Below, piece after piece: positions 53,087 through 61,427 of a stretch of DNA of 64,000 bases. The stretch's first letter is position 1; every line of letters begins with the position of its first letter. Where the stretch lies: assembly GCA_030426385.1 (NCBI GenBank), contig JAUHYI010000009.1, positions 22,919 to 86,918 on the forward strand, read 5' to 3'. The DNA is from Phycisphaerae bacterium. GTDB lineage: Bacteria; Planctomycetota; Phycisphaerae; Phycisphaerales; Phycisphaeraceae. A program made the translations under genes and the position numbers. The notes below the pieces were generated by a model. It saw nothing but the letters and a program-made list of their open reading frames with translations. It was not told where the DNA came from and did not search any database.

Positions 53087-55234
53087 TTGATTATCACTGG
53101 TGATGATGGTAGTTTTAGCCATGCCGATAGGGCGTGGTGCGCCTGTCCTCTTTCGTTGCCGGGAATCACCTCTGTGGAACAGGAAGCAGACAACCACTTG
53201 ACTGACGCTGACGTTGACGCTCACGTTGACACAGACGCCGCTGGGACCACTGGCTCCGTTAAAGCGGTCACCGAGATGGAGACTCGCAAACTTCCGCCTC
53301 TGGTCGCAGTTGGCGAGGATCGCGAAGAAGTGCTCAACCGCGTGGTGAATGACTGGGTGGAGAAGACGCCAAGTCTGCTGGATGGTAAGGCAGATTTAAG
53401 AAGAGGTTGGGTAACGGCCATTGAGCACCCAGCCGCGCTCAAAGGGGTTGAGTTACGTGATGACAATCCGGATGCTGAGCCGATTGATCTGGGCGATCTG
53501 ATGCGTCGGGTTCAGGAAAAACTTGAACATACGCACCCCGGCGTCACGCGACCGCTGGTCGTTGTTGCATTGGGGGATTGTGTGATTCCCCATTGTAACG
53601 CCGGTTTTGTCGAGCTGGCTGGACACCTTCTACTTCTTTCATGTCGCTTTAGTGGAACAACATGCTTCGATTCTGCGTCGTTCAGTGGATACACCCTCTT
53701 CCAATCCGTGTTGTTCGATGGAAACGCATTCTTCGGGTCCGCATCGTTTCGTGAAGACGCAGACTTCAAATCCGCCTCGTTCCGTGAAGGTGCATACTTC
53801 GGATCCGCCTCGTTCGGAGGAGACGCGTCCTTCCCATCGGCGTCTTTCGTTGGACACGCATTCTTCGAATCCGTCTCGTTCGATGGAAACGCATCCTTCA
53901 GATTCGTATCGTTCGATGAATCCACATTCTTTGAGTCGGCGTCGTTCAGTGGAGATGCAAACTTCGAATTCGCGTCGTTCGTTGGAGACGCAAACTTCTT
54001 ATCCGTGTCGTTCGGAGGTGTCACATCCTTCGAATCGGCATCATTTGGTGGAGATGCAAACTTTGCTCACGCGGATTTTCGACGGAGTCGCATTTCATCC
54101 AACCCAATTCCGTTGCGCCGCGATAGTCGTGGCCGTCGCTGGCGGCTGTGGTTGACCGATTGGCTCAACTGGAAACGGGTGCGGGCGACCGGTGAGCTGA
54201 CGGCTTTGACGCGGGTGTCGTATTTGGCCCTGGCGGTGGTGCCGGTGCTGGCTGGGCTGTGGCATCCAGTGCGGGCGTGGATCGTCAGTTTCAATGACGG
54301 ACTCGACACGACCCGGGCCCAATTGTTGGCCTTGACCGACAAATTGCCGCCTGGTGATGCGACGAATGAAATCGGCAGCGTGATTGACCATCTCACCAAT
54401 ACGGCGCTGCCTGATACCATGCCGTTGTCGTGGCTGCTGGCATTCTCGGCGGCGTTCGCCGTGGCAGTGGGGCGGCTAATTTACCAACTGACCTGTCCCG
54501 AACTGGTGCGTCAGCAAAGCCAGGAAAAAATGGTTGAACAAGCCAACGCGCTCAATCGTCTTGACGCCGGTCTTGATGGTGGGGGGATTACGGCCGAGCG
54601 TTTGCGGCAGGCGGTGGATTATTTGCACGATGCTGCTCAGGCAATGCCCCATCGTCATAGCGCCTGGTTCGTGCGACGCGAACGGCGCACCGTCTGGATT
54701 CCCAATCACGTTGACGAACATTTTGAAAACGCTATGGTCGATGAGCCCCGGCCTGATGATGCGCCCGAGGATTGGGAACCGAAGAAAAAGATCAGGGTTT
54801 CGGATCAGGAGGTGGATGCTGAGGATCGTAAACGGATCGCGATTGAGGAAGGCCAAAAAGCCCGTTACGCGTTGGAAACATTTCGAGCCCGGCCGTGGGC
54901 GTGGCTTGCGGGTGGCTTGTACATCCTTGCCGGTTGGTTCACGTTGATCATCGTGTTGCGGCAGTTGCGGGCCATTGCTCTGGCTTCGCTGCCGGATTCA
55001 GGGTGGATTCACAGGTTCTTCGAATCCGATTTTCTTTGGGAGGGCATGGGCTGGTATGCATTCTGGGTTGGTGTGTCGATCATCGTGATCGCCACCGTCG
55101 TGGGTACTGTGCTCGTGTTTGAACCCGTCGGACAATGGATTGAGAAACTGCTTGAGAAGTGGGGAAACTGTTTGGTCTCGCGATGCCATAAGGTATGGCG
55201 ATGGATACGACCAGACAAACTCCCCGGGAATTAA
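53087..55234 (+). CDS. Pentapeptide-repeat membrane protein
   Basis: The 715-codon frame has an acidic N-terminal part and about 30 pentapeptides (residues 185-335). The repeats often follow ASFxGDAxFxS, giving a right-handed beta helix. Four hydrophobic segments lie near 380-400, 445-468, 605-630 and 655-680, with a cytoplasmic-looking charged region between 470 and 600. Function unknown; membrane-anchored pentapeptide proteins are widespread and poorly understood. The start is uncertain: TTG 53087, GTG 53174 or ATG 53276. The region around 53200-53240 is a degenerate GACGTTGACGC repeat. Confidence 0.75.
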   Translation: MIITGDDGSFSHADRAWCACPLSLPGITSVEQEADNHLTDADVDAHVDTDAAGTTGSVKAVTEMETRKLPPLVAVGEDREEVLNRVVNDWVEKTPSLLDGKADLRRGWVTAIEHPAALKGVELRDDNPDAEPIDLGDLMRRVQEKLEHTHPGVTRPLVVVALGDCVIPHCNAGFVELAGHLLLLSCRFSGTTCFDSASFSGYTLFQSVLFDGNAFFGSASFREDADFKSASFREGAYFGSASFGGDASFPSASFVGHAFFESVSFDGNASFRFVSFDESTFFESASFSGDANFEFASFVGDANFLSVSFGGVTSFESASFGGDANFAHADFRRSRISSNPIPLRRDSRGRRWRLWLTDWLNWKRVRATGELTALTRVSYLALAVVPVLAGLWHPVRAWIVSFNDGLDTTRAQLLALTDKLPPGDATNEIGSVIDHLTNTALPDTMPLSWLLAFSAAFAVAVGRLIYQLTCPELVRQQSQEKMVEQANALNRLDAGLDGGGITAERLRQAVDYLHDAAQAMPHRHSAWFVRRERRTVWIPNHVDEHFENAMVDEPRPDDAPEDWEPKKKIRVSDQEVDAEDRKRIAIEEGQKARYALETFRARPWAWLAGGLYILAGWFTLIIVLRQLRAIALASLPDSGWIHRFFESDFLWEGMGWYAFWVGVSIIVIATVVGTVLVFEPVGQWIEKLLEKWGNCLVSRCHKVWRWIRPDKLPGN

Positions 55235-55383
55235 AATACCCAAGTGGTTTACGACGGTTCAAGGTGAAAGGTCAGCGCGTTGGTATTTGCCGACGGTCAT
55301 GCGAACACATGCCATGAATTTTAGGGGTGCAGATCGCTTACGGATCGCAATATGGCCCACATGTGGCTCGGTTGTGAGGGGTA

Positions 55384-56646
55384 TTAATTGCCGTCGGCAG
55401 GCAGCAACGGACTAAACCGTGAGCCGGCCAGGGGGACGCGGCGGTTGCCATCGTCGCTGGGCAATTTGGGATACAGGTAGGCAGCACCGATGAAGACAAT
55501 GGCGTTGACTGCGGTGAGTATCCAGAACGACGCATCGAGATAGATGACCACGCCGGTGGCGAGTAGCAGCACCAGCGCGATTGGAATCATGGCCCGCCAA
55601 GCGAGTTTCATGAGTTGGTCGAAACGCAAGCGAGGCAATGTCCACCGAATCCACATCATGGCGAAGACCAGGAAAGTCACCTTGCCCGCGAAGATGGCAA
55701 ATTTCAACAGAACGATGCCGAGCCCGCCGACGATGGGTAAGTCTGCCACGCCGGGGATGGGGTTAGCCGACCATCCGCCCAGGAAGAGCAAGACGAAAAA
55801 CGCTGATCCAGTGATCATGTGGAGGTATTCGCCGAGGAAAAACAGTGCGAATTTCATGGATGAATATTCGACGTGGTAGCCTGCGACGAGTTCCTGCTCA
55901 GCCTCGGCAATGTCGAACGGAGCGCGGTTGCATTCGGCGAGAATGCACGTGAAAAAGATGAACGCAAGCAGGGGTTGATACCAGATGTTCCAGTCGCCCA
56001 GGGATTGTTGGACGGCAATGACATCGGTGGTGGCTGTGCCCATCATGAGGATGATGATCAGGACGGACAGGCCCTGAGGAATTTCATAGCTGAGCATCTG
56101 TGCGGTGGCCCGGAGTCCGCCGAGGAATGCGTATTTGTTGGCCGACCCATAACCACCGACGACCACGCCGTAGACCGCGAGCGATCCGATGGCGAGCATG
56201 TAGATGACGCCGATGGACAGCGGTGCCCCGGTGACCGCGACGGTGAACGGTGCGACGGTCTGGCCGCCTAGGAACGGCAACCATGCCCACCATGTGAAGC
56301 CTTCGGATGCGTAGTAGCCACCCCATGGGATGACTGCCCATCCGATGAGTGCGGGCACGATAACGAGCACAGGGGCGAGGAGAAACAGAGCCCGCTCGAC
56401 GAACGGCGGGGTGTAGTCTTCCTTGAGGAACATCTTGATGCCATCGGCGAGCGGTTGGCCGAGTCCCCAGAAATGGAATTTGAGCGGAAGAACGCCGAAA
56501 GAAAAGCCCGTACGATTAGGGCCGATGCGGTCCTGAATCCAGGCGCAGGTTTTGCGTTCGAGCATGATGAGGTAGCTGGTCGCTAACAACATCACGTGCA
56601 CGATCAAAACAATGGTGATCAGACTGATAACAAACTGAGGTGACAT
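55384..56646 (-). CDS. nuoH: NADH-quinone oxidoreductase subunit H
   Basis: This 420-aa membrane subunit of complex I has at least eight helices and contributes to the quinone site. Signatures are LERKTCAWIQDRIGPNRTGF, GLGQPLADGIKMFLKEDYTP, GSLAVYGVVVGGYGSANKYAFLG, ATAQMLSYEIPQGL and CNRAPFDIAEAEQELVAGYH with EYSS. The C-terminal part has KFAIFAGKVTFLVFAMMWIRWTLPRLRFDQLM. No other nuo gene is adjacent, although nuoH usually sits inside a nuo operon, so complex I genes appear dispersed here. Confidence 0.95.
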   Translation of the reverse strand: MSPQFVISLITIVLIVHVMLLATSYLIMLERKTCAWIQDRIGPNRTGFSFGVLPLKFHFWGLGQPLADGIKMFLKEDYTPPFVERALFLLAPVLVIVPALIGWAVIPWGGYYASEGFTWWAWLPFLGGQTVAPFTVAVTGAPLSIGVIYMLAIGSLAVYGVVVGGYGSANKYAFLGGLRATAQMLSYEIPQGLSVLIIILMMGTATTDVIAVQQSLGDWNIWYQPLLAFIFFTCILAECNRAPFDIAEAEQELVAGYHVEYSSMKFALFFLGEYLHMITGSAFFVLLFLGGWSANPIPGVADLPIVGGLGIVLLKFAIFAGKVTFLVFAMMWIRWTLPRLRFDQLMKLAWRAMIPIALVLLLATGVVIYLDASFWILTAVNAIVFIGAAYLYPKLPSDDGNRRVPLAGSRFSPLLPADGN

Positions 56647-56762
56647 CGGCTATTGTTGTATCGTGATATGAGAGGATGGGCAAGTTTGGGGGTAGGTTTT
56701 GCAGGTGGGGTGCCAAACGTGTGAGGTCATTGTGGATCAGGCTTATGCGGTGGAAAGCACGC

Positions 56763-56780
56763 GGGGGAAACGTGGGGGGG
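56763..56780 (+). repeat. G-run repeat between nuoH and lepB
   Basis: CGCGGGGGAAACGTG is followed by a G7 run and ATTAACATT. Single-unit copy about 84 bases upstream of lepB, with the G strand as sense of lepB. There is no stop codon next to it. Confidence 0.75.
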
Positions 56781-56863
56781 ATTAACATTATTCGACATTT
56801 GACGACCGTTTCGAGATATTGAGTTCCCATCCCTGAAACATTCATTCTGGAATCGTACTATTC

Positions 56864-58579
56864 ATGGCCGCACCCCCCCCACATCACCCTCGCCCCCCAC
56901 ATCGCCCTTCGCATCGCTCCTCTGACAGTGACACCATCAAAGAAACGATCGAGTCGATCATCATTGCCCTGGTGTTGGCGTTTGTGTTTCGAGCATTCGT
57001 GGTGGAGGCGTTTGTGATTCCCACCGGCTCGATGGCTCCGACGTTGCTCGGCCAGCATATGCAATTGGTGTCGCCCGAATCGGGATACAAATTTACCGCT
57101 GACCCAAGCATGGTGATTAGTCCGAACAAGACGATGACTGAGCAAACAGTCCGCGGGATCGATCCGATGAGCGGGTCGGACATTTTGTTAAGGCCGGGCA
57201 CGCGTGTGAATGCGGGTGATCGGATTCTGGTACAGAAATACATTTACAATTTTTTCGAGCCACGCCGATGGGACGTGGTGGTTTTCAAAAACCCCGAAGA
57301 CCCTGCCGTGAACTACATCAAGCGGCTGGTGGGTTTGCCGGGCGAAACATTGTGGATCATTGAGGGGAATCTGTATGTGAAACAGCCGGACGGCCCATGG
57401 CGCATCGCGCGTAAAACCGACACCTCGGAAAACCATCGCGCGATGAAAGTCCAGCGCACCGTGTGGCAACCGATCCATCGCACGCAATACACCGCCTACG
57501 ATTCAACCGAAAGCCCATGGAAAACAAAAGCGGGCGATTGGCAATCGCAGGGCTATCGCGGTTTTGTCTTGAATTCACCCTCGTCAGTCGATGATCCTGC
57601 CGTGTTGCAATTCGATTTGCATCAGGTGCTCAACCCCAGGCCGGAAGTGTCGCCGTACCAATATCCGTACAACCATCTGAGTACACAAAACCTGCAACCC
57701 GAACCAATCGAGGATGTGCGTTTGTTGGTGGCCGTTGAATTGATGACGTCCAGTCATACTGGGGGGAAAGCGGGGGGACACGTGGGGGGAAACGCGGGGG
57801 GAAATGTGGGGGGGGTGCGATTATCGACGACAGCTCGGCTGGACACGCATCCGGATAGGCCGGTGACCTTGTCTGCGGTGATCGATCCAACGGGCCGAGC
57901 GCGATTGGAAGCGATCGATCATGAATCGGCGCAACCGTTGGCACGCGTGCTTGCCGAGACGCGCATCGATGCGCTATCCGTGGGCCAGACCAGCGTGTTG
58001 GAATTGTGGTATGTGGATCAAGAGGCGAGCCTATGGGTGGATGGCAAACAGGTTTTACGCTGGGGGTTTGAATTGGATATCGACACGTTGCGTGAACGAT
58101 TGCCGATGGTGCACAACACGCATCAACAGGATCCCGATAAACAGCAACCCATATTGCGAGTTGAAATCAGTGACGCCACCGCGAAGGTGCATCGCGTGGA
58201 GGTGGATCGTGACCTGTTTTATTCGACGCTGTTTTCGGATGGCCACCAGAGTCGGGGGACCCTGGCCAAGGGGATTCATCTCTATCAACGTGGCGGCGAA
58301 GAGGCTGCTCGCGCTCGGCAGGAACCGCTGGTGTTGGGCGAAGATGAGTTCTTCTGTCTGGGTGACAACAGCCCACGCAGCAAAGACGGTCGGCTGTGGG
58401 ATACACTCAATCCGTGGATCCAGCATCGTCAGTTCGATGGCGAATTACGGCTAGGCGTGGTGCCCCGTGACATGATGATCGGCAGAGCGTTCTGCGTGTA
58501 TTGGCCAGCCCCGTATCGCTGGTCGCCCAGTTCACGCGGAGTGATCCCAAATTTCGGAAAAATGCGCTTCATCCATTAA
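56864..58579 (+). CDS. lepB: Signal peptidase I with large internal insertion
   Basis: This 571-aa membrane-anchored peptidase removes signal peptides. After a His/Pro-rich lead comes one helix (about 28-50). Ser56 is in FVIPTGSMAPTL (box B) and Lys153 in VNYIKRLVGLPGE (box D). The final GDNSPRSKDGR (box E) begins near residue 500. Typical enzymes have only about 60-100 residues between boxes D and E, whereas here there are about 340. The insertion looks beta-rich and lectin-like (VLQFDLHQVL, LWYVDQEASLWVDGKQVLRW) and carries the G-run-encoded segment at 300-318. TAA abuts seven C. Confidence 0.92.
   Translation: MAAPPPHHPRPPHRPSHRSSDSDTIKETIESIIIALVLAFVFRAFVVEAFVIPTGSMAPTLLGQHMQLVSPESGYKFTADPSMVISPNKTMTEQTVRGIDPMSGSDILLRPGTRVNAGDRILVQKYIYNFFEPRRWDVVVFKNPEDPAVNYIKRLVGLPGETLWIIEGNLYVKQPDGPWRIARKTDTSENHRAMKVQRTVWQPIHRTQYTAYDSTESPWKTKAGDWQSQGYRGFVLNSPSSVDDPAVLQFDLHQVLNPRPEVSPYQYPYNHLSTQNLQPEPIEDVRLLVAVELMTSSHTGGKAGGHVGGNAGGNVGGVRLSTTARLDTHPDRPVTLSAVIDPTGRARLEAIDHESAQPLARVLAETRIDALSVGQTSVLELWYVDQEASLWVDGKQVLRWGFELDIDTLRERLPMVHNTHQQDPDKQQPILRVEISDATAKVHRVEVDRDLFYSTLFSDGHQSRGTLAKGIHLYQRGGEEAARARQEPLVLGEDEFFCLGDNSPRSKDGRLWDTLNPWIQHRQFDGELRLGVVPRDMMIGRAFCVYWPAPYRWSPSSRGVIPNFGKMRFIH
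57761..57817 (+). repeat. G-run repeat inside lepB
   Basis: Five G runs of 5-8 are separated by AAAGC, ACACGT, AAACGC and AAATGT and encode GGKAGGHVGGNAGGNVGG in the insertion domain. G on the sense strand. A four-or-more-run array of this spacing can form a G-quadruplex. Confidence 0.88.
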
Positions 58580-58611
58580 CCCCCCCATCCCCCCCCCCAC
58601 ATTTTTCCCCC
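58580..58611 (+). repeat. C-run repeat after the lepB stop
   Basis: C7, AT, C10, ACATTTTTCCCCC and GC follow the TAA directly. Confidence 0.88.
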
Positions 58612-58677
58612 GCATGCTTTCCCTCTCACGCAGCACCTTGCGGGCAACATTTTGGCAATCCTTGCTCCACGATCGCG

Positions 58678-58826
58678 TGTTAGCCTCCGCCTTCGGACGG
58701 CGCGTCGCTCCCATGACGGGTTACGACAAATACTCGCGCTTAGGTCTGTGTTAGCTCCCGGTGAATACCGGGAGTTTGCGGGAGGGGAAATGTTAAAACG
58801 CGCGAGTTTTCATCGGGATGGGATCA
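58678..58826. repeat. R1 fragment joined to R3
   Basis: GTTAGCCTCCGCCTTCGGAC (R1 left arm) leads into TTACGACAAATACTCGCGCT, the CTCCCGGTGAATACCGGGAG stem and ACGCGCGAGTTTTCATCGGG. The R1-R3 order is the same as between ppiB and the Rieske gene. R3 left and right halves (ACTCGCGC / GCGCGAGT) pair around the central stem. Confidence 0.78.
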
Positions 58827-58886
58827 CATCGGGCCAACCTCACCGGCAATGCACGACGAAGCCAGGCAAAAGGTGGAGGCGTTGAG

Positions 58887-58975
58887 AGGGTGGGGGAGAA
58901 GGGGGAGTGGTGGGTAATGTGGTGGGTAATGTGGTGGGTAATGTGTGGGGGGAAATGTGGGGGGGGTGGGGGGGT
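58887..58975 (+). repeat. G-run repeat array upstream of the laccase-domain gene
   Basis: The array begins with GAGAGGGTGGGGGAGAAGGG. Next come three GTGGTGGGTAAT units, then GGGGGGAAATG, a G8 run and a G6 run. It is the longest such array of the window. Between it and the gene at 59264 I see only a single TTATCCACA (59033) and an AT-richer stretch. Confidence 0.8.
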
Positions 58976-59263
58976 AAGTTGTGGTGGGAAAAACTGTTAT
59001 CGGATGTGACGGGTTGGCTTCGTTTATGGTGTTTATCCACATTGGGGACAAGCAAGAGGCAAGGCCATGCCGCTGACGTGTTGCGATCTGGTTAGGGTTG
59101 GTTGTGTTTGTGTGTTGGTGGTAACATGGTTTGTAATAAAGGCTTGCGGGTTGTGTGGTCGTCGTTTCCCGGGGTTTTTATTGGTTGACAGCAGAAAACA
59201 CTGGTTTTTTAACAGTCTGAAAAAGGCATGCAGGGGTTCAATCAACAGGTTTTCCACATAAAA

Positions 59264-60076
59264 ATGATCGAAGCGGTGGACCATCCAGACGGGGGGCGAA
59301 TGTACCAGGGGCCGAAGTTGTCCGCGGTGGGGGTGCCCCATGCCTGGACGACGCGGATAGTGGGGGCAGGGCAATCGGGGCTGCCGGAGCACATCATCGG
59401 CGATCGCGAACTGGTGACCCTTCGCCAGGTCCACGGTCGCGAGATACACCAAGCCCCTGCCACGACGACATGCGCCCACGGGAAAAGTGAAGGGACGGGA
59501 GAAAGTGGAGGCGTAGGGAGGGGAAGGGAAAGTGGGGAGATGGAGATGATGTGTGTGGGGGGGATGGGGGGTGTGGGGGGTGATGGTTTGGTGAGTCGGG
59601 ATCCCGCACAATTGATTGCGATGCGGATGGCCGATTGCGGCACGGTGTTGTTGGCCGATCGCACGGGTCGGTACGTCGCAGCGGTGCATGCGGGTTGGCG
59701 TGGTGTGGTTGCTGGCGTGGTGGGTCACGCGGTGCAGACGATGCAGCGGTTGTATGGCGTGGAGGCATCGCAACTGGTGGGCGGGGTTGGGCCTTGCATT
59801 GGCCGTGCCCATTTTGAAGTGGGGCACGAAGTGGCTGAGCAGTTTTGCGCGGTTGGCTTGGGATCATGCGTGCACGAACGGCCGGGCCAAGCCAAACCGC
59901 ATATCGATTTGACCGATGCGATTGCGCAGCAATTGGCCGACGCGGGTGTGCGGCCCGATGCGATTGATCTTCACGACCGTTGCACGTTTCGCGATGCCGA
60001 TGAGTTTTACAGTTACCGTCGAGAGGGCAAGCAGGCAGGACGCATGTTGGCCATGATCGGCGCGCGGGCGGAATAA
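59264..60076 (+). CDS. Laccase-domain (YfiH/PgeF-type) protein
   Basis: This 270-aa multicopper-polyphenol-oxidase-like protein of the YfiH family has members acting on purine nucleosides or on UDP-MurNAc quality control. Motifs are TLRQVHGREI, MRMADCGTVLLADRTG, VAAVHAGWRGVVAGVV, VGGVGPCIGRAHFEV and CTFRDADEFYSYRREG, with the metal His/Cys residues. A Gly/Glu/Met-rich insert of about 35 residues (73-108) between QVHG and DGLVS is encoded by G-rich DNA (59516-59581). The start may instead be the ATG at 59228. Confidence 0.88.
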   Translation: MIEAVDHPDGGRMYQGPKLSAVGVPHAWTTRIVGAGQSGLPEHIIGDRELVTLRQVHGREIHQAPATTTCAHGKSEGTGESGGVGRGRESGEMEMMCVGGMGGVGGDGLVSRDPAQLIAMRMADCGTVLLADRTGRYVAAVHAGWRGVVAGVVGHAVQTMQRLYGVEASQLVGGVGPCIGRAHFEVGHEVAEQFCAVGLGSCVHERPGQAKPHIDLTDAIAQQLADAGVRPDAIDLHDRCTFRDADEFYSYRREGKQAGRMLAMIGARAE

Positions 60077-60104
60077 AATTTCAGCGCATCCCTATCACAC
60101 GTTT

Positions 60105-60134
60105 AGCGGGCGACACGTAGCGTCCCGCGTTTTG
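60105..60134. terminator. Hairpin between convergent genes
   Basis: GCGGGCGACACGTAGCGTCC with flanking CGCGTTTTG forms the same imperfect stem as at 28472. Between the convergent laccase-domain and CYTH genes it could stop both transcripts. Confidence 0.5.
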
Positions 60135-60136
60135 CT

Positions 60137-60742
60137 CTATCCCTCGCACGGGTTGTGTGAATCGCTCAGTCGCACGTGGTTGGTGTTGATGTCATGTTGC
60201 GTGAGGTAACGTTGCAACAGGGCCGCGTAGCTACTCGTTTCGAGCGCGACATCGTGCATGCCCAATTGATCGCGAATGCGCATGATGGTGGATTCGTCAG
60301 GGCCTTCGATTTCCACGAAATGTCCCAGATACGCCACGGTATCGATTTCGATCAGGCAGTTTTCATAGCGCCACGATCGGCGACGTTTTTCAAACGTAAA
60401 TTGTGGCGACATGCCCAGTGCTTGTAACAATGCGCTGGCATTTTCAGCAGTTTCCGGCGGGAAAATCGTCAGTTCATGTTCAGCGCGGGTTTTCAATAGT
60501 CCCGGTGCACGCGGGCCTTTGTGCGTGATGACGACCTTGCGCGTGTCGGCCTGTGGATCGATGGCCACACGCAAACGTAACCCGCGATCGTGTGAACGCA
60601 GGGCATGGTCGGGCGTGTCGAAAAACGTGTTGGTTTCGATGACTTCACTGCAACGCTGGGCGCCGAGCGCTCGGAGTTGTTGCTCGAGGGCATCGGGATC
60701 AGCCAGTTGCATCTTGGCTTCTATTTCAAGACTCATTTTCAA
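60137..60742 (-). CDS. CYTH-domain protein (class IV cyclase/triphosphatase type)
   Basis: This 201-aa triphosphate-tunnel protein has the N-terminal LEIEAKMQL (ExExK), NTFFDTPDHALRSHDRGLRLRV, KGPRAPGLLKTRAEHEL, the basic FEKRRRSWRYENCLIEIDTV and YLGHFVEIEGPDE. These place the acidic and basic residues of the tunnel. CyaB-like class IV adenylate cyclases and inorganic or thiamine triphosphatases share this fold; the substrate cannot be told. It lies 25 bases from the gene upstream and may share its transcript. Confidence 0.87.
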   Translation of the reverse strand: MKMSLEIEAKMQLADPDALEQQLRALGAQRCSEVIETNTFFDTPDHALRSHDRGLRLRVAIDPQADTRKVVITHKGPRAPGLLKTRAEHELTIFPPETAENASALLQALGMSPQFTFEKRRRSWRYENCLIEIDTVAYLGHFVEIEGPDESTIMRIRDQLGMHDVALETSSYAALLQRYLTQHDINTNHVRLSDSHNPCEG

Positions 60743-60767
60743 GACTCATTGCCTGCGCATTGGCAGC

Positions 60768-61301
60768 TCATTCAATATTTTCGTTCTGATCTGCGTTCGT
60801 GGTATTCACGGCTTCGATAGGCATGGGTTTGTTGAACAAGATCTGATGCACGCGATTGACATGCTTGAGCATGACGCGACCGCGCCGAGGTGGCGTGTCA
60901 GCGGCGACGGCTCGGGCATGGTGGGCCAACGTGTCGCCCGACAAGATCAACGTCAAGGCGCTGGGTAGATTTTGTCGTCGTGCCAAGCGGATCAACAACC
61001 ATTCCTGGGCGATGCTCAATCCGTTGGCGTGTGCCAAGCGATGAAAAATAACATAAGGGCCACTGGTGAGTTTGTGACTGCGATAGAGCTTGTAGAGTTT
61101 GATCGATCCGGCAAACATCAGCAGTGCGACGATGCTCCACGCCACGCCGTCGAGCGGGATGGCCCCCGATCCATCGCGCAAGGCGGTTTGGATGGATTCG
61201 ATGACCTCGTACTCACTGACGCGTTCCTCACGAGCACCGGGTCCGAACTGGGCCAACAAATTTGCCGAAGTCGCAGTGATTGTCATGGTGTTAATTGGCA
61301 T
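60768..61301 (-). CDS. Single-span membrane protein of unknown function
   Basis: This 177-aa protein has one helix near residues 52-70 (VAWSIVALLMFAGSIKLYKL). A cytoplasmic region follows in which ANGLSIAQEWLLIRLARRQNLPSALTLILSG suggests a small helical domain, similar in look to short planctomycete proteins with no known role. The start is ATG 61301 or 61286. Its leader contains ten CAA triplets. The CYTH gene follows closely on the same strand. Confidence 0.6.
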   Translation of the reverse strand: MPINTMTITATSANLLAQFGPGAREERVSEYEVIESIQTALRDGSGAIPLDGVAWSIVALLMFAGSIKLYKLYRSHKLTSGPYVIFHRLAHANGLSIAQEWLLIRLARRQNLPSALTLILSGDTLAHHARAVAADTPPRRGRVMLKHVNRVHQILFNKPMPIEAVNTTNADQNENIE

Positions 61302-61309
61302 GGCTGGTT

Positions 61310-61339
61310 TTGTTGTTGTTGTTGTTGTTGTTGTTGTTG
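61310..61339 (-). repeat. (CAA)10 in a 5' leader
   Basis: On the minus strand ten perfect CAA triplets end eight bases before the ATG at 61301. Such CAA tracts are unstructured in RNA. Triplet number could change by slippage. Confidence 0.9.
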
Positions 61340-61400
61340 CGTGGCAATGTCGCGTTCGTATTACACGCTCAAATCTTCACCCAACCCACTCATTCGCGCA

Positions 61401-61427
61401 GGGGAAATGTGGGGGGGGTGGGGGGGG
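61401..61427 (-). repeat. C-run repeat after the HEAT-repeat gene
   Basis: TAA, C8, A, C8, ACATTTCCCC and TGCGCG on the minus strand, with no gap after the stop. Confidence 0.88.

Noticed and set aside
53512..54024. Asn/Asp/Ser-repeat protein of 170 codons opposite the pentapeptide region
   Set aside because: Its regularity mirrors the regular DNA of the pentapeptide repeats; no independent start signal.
59033..59041. TTATCCACA, a perfect DnaA box, with another at 18589
   Set aside because: Single isolated boxes, no cluster, no dnaA/dnaN genes and no AT-rich unwinding region; no case for an origin.
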